DNA of 64,000 nucleotides from Trichomonas vaginalis G3 (GCF_026262505.1 NC_067207.1:10136082-10200081), one strand, 5' to 3'; numbered from the stretch's first letter, positions 31,345 to 42,387 are shown. Notes: generated by a model not told the origin, from the sequence alone. Numbers and translations are program-made.

Positions 31345-31890
31345 ATGGAAGAACATAAACCTCGCAATGTTCTGATATGTGGTAAGCCAAAGAGTGGCAA
31401 AACAACACGTGCTTTTCAGATTGCAAGTGAAATTTTACTTAATAATCCAAATTCATTTTGCCTTGTTTTAACAAATTGTGCCAAATTTATAAGGAAAACA
31501 CCAAATATACCAAATAAAAGCGAACTAGCCGATAGATTTCTTTTCAAATGTATTTCAAATAAATCAGAATTAGTTCATGCAGCGAGTGAGCGACATTTAT
31601 TCACAGATAAACAACTATCATGCATAATAGTAGATGATATGTATAATTTCATCATAGATCAAATCAATCCTACTTCTACAATTTCAGCAATCGCTTTACT
31701 TTGGAATTCAGCACTTATTTATGAGAACTGTTCACTTATTATTACGACAATAATGAAGAATAATGATTATATCAAAAGTTTCAGGATTATTATGGATGAA
31801 TACGAATCAATGCAGGATGGAAAGCCAGAAATCCATAAATTCCACAAGAGTCTTAAAAAGATGAATGCTGATTTCTTTGAAGGAACTTAA
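31345..31890 (+). CDS. Small P-loop NTPase
   Basis: I choose the ATG at 31345 (MEEHKPRN); the upstream in-frame frame start lies before a likely Initiator TCACTT at 31316-31321. The protein is about 181 residues: Walker A GKPKSGKT (13-20), Walker B SCIIVDD (~98-104), and a SLIITTI strand with Thr-Thr that could act as sensor. Size and layout resemble Rad51-paralogue-like or viral packaging-type ATPases, but no lid or second domain is evident. The stop gives TTAAT. Function unassigned. Confidence 0.65.
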   Translation: MEEHKPRNVLICGKPKSGKTTRAFQIASEILLNNPNSFCLVLTNCAKFIRKTPNIPNKSELADRFLFKCISNKSELVHAASERHLFTDKQLSCIIVDDMYNFIIDQINPTSTISAIALLWNSALIYENCSLIITTIMKNNDYIKSFRIIMDEYESMQDGKPEIHKFHKSLKKMNADFFEGT

Positions 31891-32406
31891 TTCAAAGATG
31901 ATACTTCAATTAAAAGGACTTGTGGCTTAACACAAAGTCAAATCATAGTAATGTTGTTAGTGATTTTGCAAACTATATTTAAAACCTTGTTTTTTTTTGT
32001 TTGAATAAATTTTTAATTTTAATCAAATAGATAATATATGATATATACAGAGAACACAGATAATTATCAATTGGAAAAAAAAAGAACTTCATCAACAATA
32101 TATACATCGACCAAATTTGTGCTGAACATATGAAGCATAGATATTGTGTGTGTGGGTACATCGAATGACTTCCATTTGATTTCAAGATATATTATGATCT
32201 TCTAAAGAATATGTATTTTACTTGACAATGTAGATATTTTATCATCTTATGAAAATTAAACGAAAAAGATCGCTCAAGATGAGCAAAATTCTATGTTAAG
32301 AAAAAAGAATTCCCCTTTTAATTGGAATATGATACATGGTTTCCAATTCTTTTAAAAATTCATGATTATGGATACAATAAGAATTTTGATAGAAACGAAT
32401 ATATAT
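31891..32406. other. Intergenic
   Basis: About 515 bp of AT-rich DNA downstream of the P-loop gene and of the decayed ABC fragment. Nothing recognised. Confidence 0.5.
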
Positions 32407-33000
32407 TTACACTAATATGAATACAAACAAAAAGATATTCGGATTTAAGAAAATTTTTCGACAAATTTTGCATGAAATGCATGTTATCATGTCTAAGCTA
32501 TTGATTTTGGCATAAAGGGCAACAAATTTCAAATAATATGGGCCGGGGATTCCTTTTTCTACTCCGTATGCTCCAATGCTATAATGCCAATTTTGATGAT
32601 TAATACAACCATTAATATATGATCTGAGCGTACCATTGTTTAAAGCTAATCCACCCCAACTATTGCCTGTAAGGTGAACGCTAATATTCTCGTATCCAAA
32701 TACATAATGATCATCTGGACTACTAATATCCATTAGTATCATAACAATAATTGCCAAACAAGAAACAACTAAAGTAATTAATATGTTAATTATAACTGCA
32801 ACAATTGATCTTTTGATGCCGATCCATCTGCGATAGAACAAAGCCTTGAACTGCGCACCTCTTCGCTGAGATTTATTTATTTCTTGCTCATTATCGTCAG
32901 CATTTTGCAAAATATCACTTACTTTGGTCTTAGTATGACGAGGTTTCGATTGTTGGGACTCTGAGTCATCATCAATCACAAACGGTAGACTTTCACCCAT
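32407..33000 (-). pseudogene. ABCA transporter, N-terminal fragment
   Basis: From the ATG at 33000 (MGESLPFVIDDD) about 197 residues. A polar cytosolic start with a Lys/Arg-rich stretch leads to FKALFYRRWIGIKRS and a single membrane span (~70-95), then the beginning of an extracellular loop with NXS/T sites, the N-terminal layout of ABCA half-transporters. The rest of the membrane domain and the nucleotide-binding domain are missing, and the last ~30 residues look unrelated. It stands head to head with another ABCA gene 156 bp away, so the two are probably relics of a divergent pair. Confidence 0.55.
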
Positions 33001-33156
33001 TAAAACTTTTGAATGTTTTACGACCAAAAATTTTAAAAGATATTCATAATGTACTGATTATAAATTTTAAATAAAAATTGTTGATCATAGTCACTTTGAA
33101 TGGAATTGAAAAATTTTATAATCGGCAAAATTGAATAGACTTAGCCAGAAATTGAA

Positions 33157-35667
33157 ATGGAACCGCATGAAGATAAGAAAACTCTAGTTACTGGTGGTGC
33201 ATGGGACAGTAGACATCCCACGTTTTCCACAGAGGTACGATCGCTCTTTAGAAGGTCTTTTTTAAGCAAAATTAGGGATAAAGGTGTTATTGCTTCCGAA
33301 ATCATTGCAACTGTTATCATTTGCATTCTTGCTGTATTCTGGAACTTCGCCGATAACCCTCATGATCCAATTACAACGACAGATTTTTAAAATTCTTCAG
33401 AATTATTCGGAAACATTGTTTTGTTGTACAACCAAATGGTCACTATGAGTAAAGGTGGCAATTACGTTGCTGGTCCCTCGAATTCTTCGATCTTAAGATC
33501 GTTAATTGGAAATACTTGGGGATATATGAAACTTCCAGTCCTAAACTACCGAAAATACGAAGAAACTAAAGACATCAATGCAAGTACAGAACGATTAGTT
33601 AACGTATCTGAAACATTTACATGGCTTGATTCATATGACGACTTTAGCAAGGACTTTGACTCAAAAGAAGCCTTTTCTGTTGGTATATAGTGGGATAATC
33701 ACGATGACAAGACATTTTATTCAAATTTAACTTCTCATATTTTTGAATCACAAACAAATTTTTATACCTATCACATAAATGTTGACTTTATGGCTGTTTT
33801 AGCATTTAACTCAACTGGCCAAGCAATCAAAGGCCTGAATTACGTATTAAACCAAAACATTTCAAATTATATTGATTCAATGTCAGGTTTAGATGACCAA
33901 ACTAAGGCAGCAATGAAACAATACATACAATTCAAGCCTAATGGTGATCCATCGAAAGGATTTAACCCACCAAACATCAGGACAACCAAAATGCAACGAC
34001 CAAAAGTCACAAATCAGATGCCAATTGACATGGTTGTATCATTATTTGCATCTATTCCTATTGTCATTGCTTCTTTACCTGATTTATCATTGATTTTAAA
34101 TGATAAAGAGTCACACATGATGACATTTATTTATATGATGGGTGCTTCAGAAACATCATATTGGATTGTTAATATTGTTTCAACATTTTTGATGTGTTTT
34201 ATTCCATATTTAGTCATTGATTTATTATTTGCATTTTGGCTTTGTATGGCAGGCACAGATTTTACTTTGTTGTTTGTTTTGTCATTGATATTTATCTTGG
34301 CTTACACACAATTCCAGAATTTCTTTAGTACATTCTTTAACAAAGCTGCTGGAGCAAGAATATTAACTATTATATTTTTGATTTTGTGCATGTTCTTTTC
34401 GTATTTGAATTCAGTTTATACATTAACAAGTCCAACAGCTGTTAAACACATTTTCTCATTGATTCCTTTCGTGTCATGGCAATTGTCTATAGCTGTTATG
34501 TATGAAGAAGTGAGATTAAATAGACCTGCAATACAATGGAAAGATGTCAGTTCAGAAAAATACAAATATCCTATTTATTATTCATTTATGTGGTTATCAA
34601 TTGATTTTGTATTATGGGGTTTGTTGTTTTTGTTCTTTAATGCTGTTTTGGATCGTGGATTTGGTAATCAACCAATTAAACTCAAAAATCTGTTTAGAAA
34701 GAATCGAAAAGTTTCTTCTGAAAAAACTGAATTGCAAGATTTAGAAAAAGATCAAATAATTTTAGCAGAAAATGTAGTTAAAAGATATCCTAAGAGTGAT
34801 GTTAATGCTATTGATGATATTTCATTTTCTGTATCTAAAGGAGAAATCATTGTTATGATTGGTCCAAATCGTGCAGGAAAATCATCAATTTTAAATGTTT
34901 TAAGTGGCTCAATTCCTTTAACACAAGGAAAAGTTCATTTAGAAGGTAATGATAATACAAAAGTTAATAAGAATTTGGGTATTGTTTTTCAAGATAATGT
35001 TATTTATAGACATTTATCTATTAGAGAACATTTAGAAATATTTGGTCGTAGAAGAGGTTTGGATAAACAAACATTACAAGACAGTATTGATTTCTTTTGT
35101 GATAATTTGCAATTAAAAGAAATGTTGCCAAACAGAGCAGGGGATTTAAGTGGTGGCCAGAAGAGGAAACTATGTATTGCAATGTCTTTGTTAGGAAATC
35201 CACCAATTATAATGATGGATGAACCTACAGCAGGTGTTGATGTTCAAGCAAGACAATTAATTTGGAAATCTATTTCTAATTTAAAGAATTCTACTTGCAT
35301 TATAACAACACATGCTTTAGAAGAAGCTGAAGCTGTTTCATCAAGAATTTTTGTTGTTTCAAGAGGAAAAGTGCCTTTCATTGGTACTTCTACTGAATTA
35401 AGAAACAAATTCAAATGTGGTTATAATATAAGCTTTGTTTGTGATCCAGAAAAAATGCCAAATATATTTGAAGAAATCAAGAAATTCGCTCCTGAAGCTG
35501 TTTTGAATGAAGAAAGAGAAGATACAGTCATGGTGCCTGTTACTAGCGATATTTCGGATTTATTAACTTATTTGGATGATAATGAAGAGAAATTGGGTAT
35601 TGAAAGATATACTTTTACTGTGGAACAATTAGAAGATACATTATTAAGAATTATTGAAACAAATTAA
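33157..35667 (+). pseudogene. ABCA-type transporter with two in-frame stops
   Basis: A single reading frame of 837 codons holds a complete ABCA half-transporter. An N-terminal span follows the FRRSFLSKIRDKG stretch, then an extracellular loop and a cluster of about five to six spans (nt 34000-34660). The nucleotide-binding domain contains Walker A (34861-34887), signature LSGGQKRKL, Walker B IIMMDEPTAG and the H-loop TTHALEEAE. TAA at 33388-33390 and TAG at 33688-33690 interrupt it, all other codons staying in phase. The Walker A reads GPNRAGKSS: the usual second glycine is Arg (34870-34872), which should weaken ATP binding. I therefore call a young pseudogene; translation could only restart downstream (for example ATG 33790), lacking the first span. 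Confidence 0.8.
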
Positions 35668-36410
35668 TAATTTTTATTTGTTTAGTTAAGCTTTTAATTA
35701 AAAATATTCTTTTATTTATATCTTGAAACCTTTAATTAAGGATCCTGTATGAAGAAAAATCTTCTCCATCTCAAATTGTAAACTTCAAATTGGCTAAATG
35801 TCAGCCATATTCCTAAATTTACCTCAAACTGATGTAGAGAAAGCACTTAACATTTAACTAAGAATTGACAAATTATTATAAGAATAGTTATAAATATCAA
35901 CTGCTCCATTGAATTAATATCTGGATCAAAGAATCCTTGGTAATTATTGAAAGTGAATCATTATGGTAAAGATAGATAACTCAAATATGATTTATTTCCA
36001 GAATCCCAAGATGAATTTTCATACCTTGAATTATGCTGTGACCATGTTATATCAAAAAGTAATGAATGCACTCTTAATTGATGCATGATTCATTGTTTTT
36101 TGTATTTGTGGTGAATTAATTGATACATGAATCAGAATCAAAGCATCATTGAAGTAAGTATATTGTACATAATAGAGTTTTTAGTTGAATATTGACTCTA
36201 CTGAAGAAAAAAACACAAAATTCCAAAACATTTTCTCTTCAAATCATCATTTTTTCATGACATCATGTAACAAAATAATTTACATTAGATTATATGATAA
36301 AACTTTATTCAAAATAAATAATAAAACCAAAATCAAGATATTCAATATCTAAAATAAGGACAGAAATGCAAAAATTATAAACAAACAATTACAAAACAAC
36401 AAAAACAATC
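35668..36410. other. Convergent intergenic region
   Basis: About 740 bp, AT-rich. A loose repetition of TTGATGCATGATTCA-like words occurs near 36075-36140. No gene seen. Confidence 0.5.
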
Positions 36411-37694
36411 TTACACCATACCTGTAATCTTAAGTGAAGGTTTGTATTGAGGAACTTTGATTCCGAGTTCAGCAGGAACACTGTCCTGGAGCTTCTTTAA
36501 GCTCTGGTTGAACTGCGTAGTAGTCATTTCTAAATTCTTCTTTTCCATTTCGATATCCATTTCAATTTCTTCTTTTTCGCGCTGTTTTCTATCTGCAGCT
36601 TGTTTCATCTGCACTGTCTTGTAGTATTCTCTTTCTCTTTTCGCTTGTTCTTCGTTGAATTTTTCTTCGTCGAAATCATCGATTCTTGCTGGGAAAGGTC
36701 TCTTTGTTTTGAGTTTATTCTTAGCAGCGTTCTCTTTTGCGAGGTTCTGCCACTCTTTCTTTCTCTCTTCTGCTTGTTTGACCTTCCTTTGTTCCATTTC
36801 TTGACGTTCTTTTTCTCCATTTAGAGCTGCTTGGCTTTCTGCCTTCTCCTGGAAGTCATCTATCTTCTGCTTCTGCTGAGCAAGTGCTTTGGCTTGCATT
36901 TCAACGACAATAGCGCGTCTACGAGTTTTTTCTAATCTGACTTCTTCTTCGCGCTTTGCTCTGGCTTCTTCAATCTCTGCCATGCTTGCTGCTTGGCGCT
37001 GTATTTCCTTTTCTTCCTCTTTCTGGCGTTGATGACGTGTTGCTTTCATTTCTTGAAGCATTTGATTTCTTTTCAGGAATTCTTCGCGGAATGTTTGACG
37101 TACAGCTTTATCTTTCTCTTCCTTGAGAAGATCTTTGAGGCGTTCGCTCTCATTGGCCTTCTTCATGTTCTCAACTTCTTGTAATTCTTCTTGGCGAAGC
37201 TTCTCTTGCTCTGCTTTATGAGCACGGATCTGCTCCTCGTAGTTCTCACGAAGCTTTGCTTTGTCACCGAGATGACGTTCTTCTTCCTTTTGAACAGCTT
37301 CTCTTGCGATCTTTAATTGATAAGCTTCTTGTTCCTTTTCTTGTTCACGCTTCTCACGGTTGTATTCCTTGAGAAGTGTGTTGTACTCTATCTGCTTTTT
37401 AAGACCTGAGATTGTTGTCTCATAAATAAGACGCCTGCGATGGTCTTTTACCTTTGGAACTGGCTTATCAATAAAGGGCTGTGGTGGCTCTAATGGTTTT
37501 TGAGTAAGAATAGCTGTTGTGTTGATTGTCGTATTAAGTGGGAAATCTACTGAAACATAGCGATCTCTTGTTGACTGTTTTGGTGGATGAGGAGGAAATT
37601 CATATCCTTCATCAGGAAATAGATCTTCGTTGCCAAGGATATCAACCATTGTATATCCAGATGAATAAGAATTGCGTGTTCTAGTCTTACTCAT
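36411..37694 (-). CDS. Coiled-coil protein, trichohyalin-plectin (TPH) type
   Basis: 427 residues. After a polar, Pro-containing start (1-85), residues ~85-380 form one nearly continuous Glu/Lys/Arg/Gln coiled coil, full of REEE, KQREKEE and similar runs. A short folded-looking tail ends in PSLKITGMV. The composition and length fit TPH-domain proteins such as CFAP45, CFAP53 or MNS1, inner proteins of flagellar microtubules; a flagellate with several flagella would need them. Assignment within that group is not possible by eye, and coiled coils are easily over-interpreted. No signal peptide or membrane span. Confidence 0.7.
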   Translation of the reverse strand: MSKTRTRNSYSSGYTMVDILGNEDLFPDEGYEFPPHPPKQSTRDRYVSVDFPLNTTINTTAILTQKPLEPPQPFIDKPVPKVKDHRRRLIYETTISGLKKQIEYNTLLKEYNREKREQEKEQEAYQLKIAREAVQKEEERHLGDKAKLRENYEEQIRAHKAEQEKLRQEELQEVENMKKANESERLKDLLKEEKDKAVRQTFREEFLKRNQMLQEMKATRHQRQKEEEKEIQRQAASMAEIEEARAKREEEVRLEKTRRRAIVVEMQAKALAQQKQKIDDFQEKAESQAALNGEKERQEMEQRKVKQAEERKKEWQNLAKENAAKNKLKTKRPFPARIDDFDEEKFNEEQAKREREYYKTVQMKQAADRKQREKEEIEMDIEMEKKNLEMTTTQFNQSLKKLQDSVPAELGIKVPQYKPSLKITGMV

Positions 37695-37955
37695 ATCTAT
37701 TTTGTAAATTTTGCTCGTTTTTTTCCTCCCTTCTAAAAATGTAACAAAATAATTTTCGATTTTAATAACAAATTATGTAATGATACTCGTTAAAAATAAC
37801 AATTCTTTTGTTTTTTATAAGAAAATAATGCAGTTTTAAATTTAACAATATATTTTTTTGCTATTTTTGACAAACTATCATATTATAATATCACAATTTC
37901 TTCATAAAAGATTGTTACATTACACTGTTAAATTTCAAAAAAAGCAAATCAGGCA

Positions 37956-39201
37956 ATGGATCTGAATTTCGAATATATTGCTGCTCATATCGGTGATTAT
38001 ATTAAAAACGAAAACTTTTTCGATACATTCGAAATAGAAGATATCAAAGCAATCATGAAATATTCACATTTGACGGCTGATGAGTACGTTTCTCTTCTCA
38101 AGCAGTCCCATCCAACTATTAACGCAAGTAAATTATATACATGTACACGAAATGTCAATGTTACTATCCAAAACTTCGAAGAAGTTGTTTCGATTCTTAA
38201 ATCTGTCAAAAAGTACATGAAATTCAATATATTTGGTGGAATCGTTGATTTTATTAAACAAAAAGACAAAGAATTTCGTGATTTTACAGAAGAAATCAAA
38301 AAACTTCAAGCAGAAATAAAAACTTTACAAAATCAACCACAAAAATTCTGCCAAAGAAACTACAGTTACTCGAATTAATGAAAATGACAACAATCCGCAA
38401 GATATTTTAACCAGACTTAAAAGATCCAGTGATTTTGATAGTGTTTACAAATACCTCGATGATCTTTCTTCAAAAGGAAATCACCAAATTATGTCAAAAG
38501 CTTGTGAAGAAGGACTTTGGAAAAAGACAACAGATGATGAAAGAAATGTTCTTCATTTTGCAAGTGAAAAAGGAAATCTTAGACTTATCAAATCTCTCAT
38601 CGAAAGCAACTGCGATAAAGAATCAAAGGCTAATTATGGATATACACCACTCATTTTTGCATCAGAAAAAGGTCATCTTTAAGTTATTAAATATCTTATT
38701 TCTGCTGGAGCTGATAAAGAAGCAAAGGATAAATATGGATGGACTCCACTCATTTATGCTTCACATCATGATAATCTAGATATTATTAAGTATCTTATCT
38801 CTGTTGGTGCTAATAAAGAAGCAAAAGATAATGATGGATGGACTCCACTTATTCATGCAACAAAACGGAATAATCTAGATGTTATTAAATATCTTATCTC
38901 TATTGGTGCTAATAAAGAAGCAAAAGATGATGATGGATGGACTCCACTTATTCGTGCAACATATCATGATAATCTAGATATTATTAAGTATCTTATCTCT
39001 ATAGGTGCTAATAAAGAAGCAAAAGATAATGATGGATGGACTCCACTTATTCATGCATCAGTTTGTGGTCATCTTGAAGTTGTTAAATATCTTATCTCTA
39101 TTGGAGCTAATAAACAAGCAACGACTAATGATGGAAGCACTGCACGCTCACTTGCAAGTGTTAACGTAATAAAATATCTAAAATTTGTTAAAGCAAAGTA
39201 A
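37956..39201 (+). pseudogene. Ankyrin-repeat gene, broken tandem copy
   Basis: Starts with the same trichomonad ankyrin-protein N-terminal domain (MDLNFEYIAAHIGDYIKNEN) as the next gene, identical at DNA level for the first ~385 nt. One extra A in the run near 38340 shifts the frame, and a TAA at 38680-38682 interrupts the ankyrin region, where the other copy has GAA. The rest stays open to 39201 and holds about five 33-residue ankyrin repeats of the form GWTPLIHAS...LDVIKYLISIGANKEAKDND. Three repeats are nearly identical, so the array has recently expanded. With both changes the product would end after ~140 residues. Confidence 0.8.
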
Positions 39202-39548
39202 TCTAATCAAAAGTTCTTTCCCTCTTCATCTAATTCAAGAAAATAAAGAGATTTCTAATTTATTCCAATTAGAAAAAGCCCGAATATAATTGACCTTGTG
39301 TTATATTTGGTATATTCTATGTTAAATTGGATATAGCAAAGGGATAATTCACAATTTACGCGTAGAAGTTCCTAATTCATAGCTTACAAATTTATATTTT
39401 CATCAAAAAATATGTTGAAATGAAATTTGATTGATATATTTTAATAACATATTTAATAATGATATCATTTACTAATCTAAATTTCGATTTTAATAAATTT
39501 CCGATTTTTTTGTAAAGTTACGACTTTTCAAAAAAAGAGAATTCGGTC
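39202..39548. other. Spacer between the ankyrin copies
   Basis: About 350 bp, AT-rich, no repeat or gene. It differs from the sequence upstream of the first copy, so the duplication or conversion tract begins at the ATG. Confidence 0.5.
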
Positions 39549-40679
39549 ATGGATCTGAATTTCGAATATATTGCTGCTCATATCGGTGATTATATTAAAA
39601 ACGAAAACTTTTTCGATACATTCGAAATAGAAGATATCAAAGCAATCATGAAATATTCACATTTGACGGCTGATGAGTACGTTTCTCTTCTCAAGCAGTC
39701 CCATCCAACTATTAACGCAAGTAAATTATATACATGTACACGAAATGTCAATGTTACTATCCAAAACTTCGAAGAAGTTGTTTCGATTCTTAAATCTGTC
39801 AAAAAGTACATGAAATTCAATATATTTGGTGGAATCGTTGATTTTATTAAACAAAAAGACAAAGAATTTCGTGATTTTACAGAAGAAATCAAAAAACTTC
39901 AAGCAGAAATAAAAACTTTACAAAATCAACCACAAAATTCTTCCAATGAAAATTACAACTTCCCAAGAGAATTTTTGACCAAAATCTCTGAACTTAAAAG
40001 ATCCGGTGATTTTGATAGTGTTTACAAATACCTCGATGATCTTTCTTCAAAAGGAAATCACCAAATTATGTCAAAAGCTTGTGAAGAAGGACTTTGGAAA
40101 AAGACAACAGATGATGAAAGAAATGTTCTTCATTTTGCAAGTGAAAAAGGAAATCTTAGACTTATCAAATCTCTCATCGAAAGCAACTGCGATAAAGAAA
40201 CAAGGAGTTTTAGTGGGGATACTCCACTCATGTATGCATCAGCTAATGGTCATCTTGAAGCTGTTAAATATCTTATCTCAGTTAAGGCAGATAAAGAAGC
40301 AAAGTCTGATTATGGATTTACTCCACTCATTTATGCCTCAAGAAACGGTCATCTTGAAGTTGTGAAATATCTTATCTCGTCAGGAGTTAATAAAGAAGCA
40401 AAGACTATTGCTGATGAAACTTCACTCTTTGAAGCATCAAGACATGGTCATCTTGAAATTGTTAAATTTTTCATTTCCATTAAAGCTAATAAAGAAGCAA
40501 AGGATAAAAATGGAAATACTCCACTCATTATAGCATCAAGGTTTAATAAACTTGATGTTGTTAAATATCTCATCGCTGTTGATGTTAATAAAGATGCAAA
40601 GAATAATAACGGAAATACTGCACTCTTAGAATCATATGGTAAGGTAAGAGATTTTCTGGCAAACCCAAATTTTAGCTAA
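39549..40679 (+). CDS. Ankyrin-repeat protein with trichomonad N-terminal domain
   Basis: 376 residues. Residues 1-~100 form a helical domain common to a large trichomonad ankyrin family, followed by a short coiled coil (~105-130: EIKKLQAEIKTLQNQ) and a linker. From ~200 to the end there are about five ankyrin repeats (DTPLMYASANGHLEAVKYLISVKADKEAK and variants) and a short cap. Ankyrin stacks bind other proteins; partners are unknown. TTTTCAAAAAAAGAG ahead of the ATG may be the Initiator region and the stop sits in GCTAAAAG. It is the intact member of a tandem pair. Confidence 0.85.
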   Translation: MDLNFEYIAAHIGDYIKNENFFDTFEIEDIKAIMKYSHLTADEYVSLLKQSHPTINASKLYTCTRNVNVTIQNFEEVVSILKSVKKYMKFNIFGGIVDFIKQKDKEFRDFTEEIKKLQAEIKTLQNQPQNSSNENYNFPREFLTKISELKRSGDFDSVYKYLDDLSSKGNHQIMSKACEEGLWKKTTDDERNVLHFASEKGNLRLIKSLIESNCDKETRSFSGDTPLMYASANGHLEAVKYLISVKADKEAKSDYGFTPLIYASRNGHLEVVKYLISSGVNKEAKTIADETSLFEASRHGHLEIVKFFISIKANKEAKDKNGNTPLIIASRFNKLDVVKYLIAVDVNKDAKNNNGNTALLESYGKVRDFLANPNFS

Positions 40680-40745
40680 AAGTGACAGGGGAAAAAAACG
40701 TTTAGTATTAAAAAAAAAGACCGATGAGAGCTTCGTTCGAAATAT

Positions 40746-40807
40746 AGAGGGAACTGAGAATGCGCAACCATTCTCAGGGAATATTGGATGCTATTCCCGT
40801 TCCCTCT
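40746..40807. other. Gap-free three-way junction
   Basis: Outer stem AGAGGGAAC (40746-40754) pairs with GTTCCCTCT (40799-40807). Between them two hairpins follow with no unpaired base. The first is TGAGAATG-CGCAAC-CATTCTCA (40755-40776), the second GGGAATA-TTGGATGC-TATTCCC (40777-40798). All 24 pairs are Watson-Crick. The shape is a T or Y like a hairpinned terminal repeat or a small RNA junction. It lies about 65 bp after the intact ankyrin gene. Confidence 0.8.
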
Positions 40808-40850
40808 GTATGGAAAATTGAGGTTTTCAAAGGGAGTTAAAATAATATCA

Positions 40851-41200
40851 AATTTATACTAATTTACTTCAAAATACAAAAGTATTTGACAGCTAAAATT
40901 AGTTACTTTAGCAAGCCTATCAATACCCTTTTACGATTATTGTTACTTTTTCGAAATAAAAGTAAAAACAAATTTATACTAATTTACTTCAAAATACAAA
41001 AGTATTTGACAGCTAAAATTAGTTACTTTAGCAAGCCTATCAATACCCTTTTACGATTATTGTTACTTTTTCGAAATAAAAGTAAAAACAAATTTATACT
41101 AATTTACTTCAAAATACAAAAGTATTTGACAGCTAAAATTAGTTACTTTAGCAAGCCTATCAATACCCTTTTACGATTATTGCTACTTTTTCGAAATAAA
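40851..41200 (+). repeat. 120-bp tandem repeat, three copies
   Basis: Units at 40851-40970, 40971-41090 and 41091-41200 (last one incomplete) begin AATTTATACTAATTTACTTC and are nearly identical; one T-to-C difference near 41182 is visible. The open frame across them is a consequence of the 120-bp period and not a gene. Confidence 0.9.
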
Positions 41201-41302
41201 ATAAATTTATTATCAAAAACCTTTTTTTTCTTAGTAAAAATAAACGAAATTTTTTACCTTATGAACTTTTGATGGAAATATGCAAATTTAAAATAATAAA
41301 GA

Positions 41303-41430
41303 AAGCCGCGAGCGAAGCGATCGGCTTAGTTCGAAGATTTTGATTCAAATCTTTGCTGATCTGTAATTCGCGGAAGCCGCGAGCGAATCGAGCGGCTTAG
41401 GTCTAAGATTTTGATTCAAATCTTTGCTTA
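41303..41430. repeat. Duplicated GC-rich hairpin unit
   Basis: A 71-bp unit is present twice (from 41303 and 41374). Each has AAGCCG…CGGCTT pairing around GCGAGCGAA, followed by AGATTTTGATTCAAATCT, itself a short hairpin. The second copy has changed bases in the first hairpin but restores pairing (AAGCCGC/GCGGCTT). Confidence 0.65.
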
Positions 41431-41888
41431 TATTCCTTAAATTCTTTATGAAACTCGCAACAGTTCCATAAAAAATTTTAAATTCTAAACTGTCGAAATT
41501 ACCGATCGGTCATCACACCCTTCACGGGTGTGTCACTTTTTACAAGTGTGTCACTTTTAGCTAAAATTACCCCTACTCGAGATTTTCTAAACTCCGTTTG
41601 GGAAAAGTAATCTAATCAAATAATTATATTTTATTAAGAACATATCATAAGAATATTGCTTTTTCTTCATTTAATTCAAGAAAATAAAGAGCCATATATA
41701 TAATTTTAGCGTAGTTTTTTTATAAATGTGATCTCTCAAACAATCTGATGAGATATAATACGTGCATTATATTTTTTTTCTCTTCACATTTGTAAGGTCG
41801 CCAAAAAAAGAAACGATATGACAAGCATATCATGTGATTTATTGATCTGCAGTGTGAAGATATATATTTGATCAAATATAATTTGGGA

Positions 41889-42387
41889 CCTCAGGTGGCT
41901 TCGCTTGCCCTTCGGGCAAGCACGCCACCTTCGGCCAAATTAAATAATTTTTTGAAAAATTGAATTATTCACTATTTGGTTGGCGCTTTGCGCCAACCAA
42001 ATAATGAAGAATACTAATATATGTTTACTTAAAATATGATTAAAATTTCTGAACGAAAACTATCAAAAATAAGTCATAAAAAATATAAAAATAAGAATCT
42101 AATTTATTGCAGAATAAATATCCGCAAAGTCTTTGTAACATCCTTAATATATATACTGTCTTAATTCTATCGGCGCTTCGCGCTGATAGAATTAAATGAC
42201 AAGGCTGTCATGCACCAGTGTGTTATAACAGATCGATTTTATTTGAAATTTCATAAATTTTATTTGAAATTTCATAAATTATAATAAATTTGATATTCAG
42301 AGACGGCGCTACGCGCCTTTTAGCATTCTGGGCACGTAAGTGCCCAGAATGCAAGATTGAGAAATTTGAAACTTCGTTTCAAATTTC
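41889..42387. repeat. Cluster of hairpins with 3-nt loops
   Basis: 41893-41930: AGGTGGC…GCCACCT enclosing GCTTGCCC-TTC-GGGCAAGC. 41974-42002: 13-bp stem ending GGCGC-TTT-GCGCC. 42161-42195: 16-bp stem ending GCGC-TTC-GCGC with one G-T pair. 42305-42317: GGCGC-TAC-GCGCC. 42323-42352: GCATTCTGGGCAC around GTAA. 42361-42387: GAAATTTGAAAC-TTC-GTTTCAAATTTC. Six hairpins in 500 bp of otherwise AT-rich, gene-free DNA. Confidence 0.8.

Noticed and set aside
33388-33690. Stop-codon read-through or reassignment in the ABCA gene
   Set aside because: Other genes in the window use TAA, TAG and TGA as ordinary stops, and the Walker A change points to decay.
40886-41272. 128-codon frame
   Set aside because: It is produced by three copies of a 120-bp repeat, a multiple of three, and has no other support.
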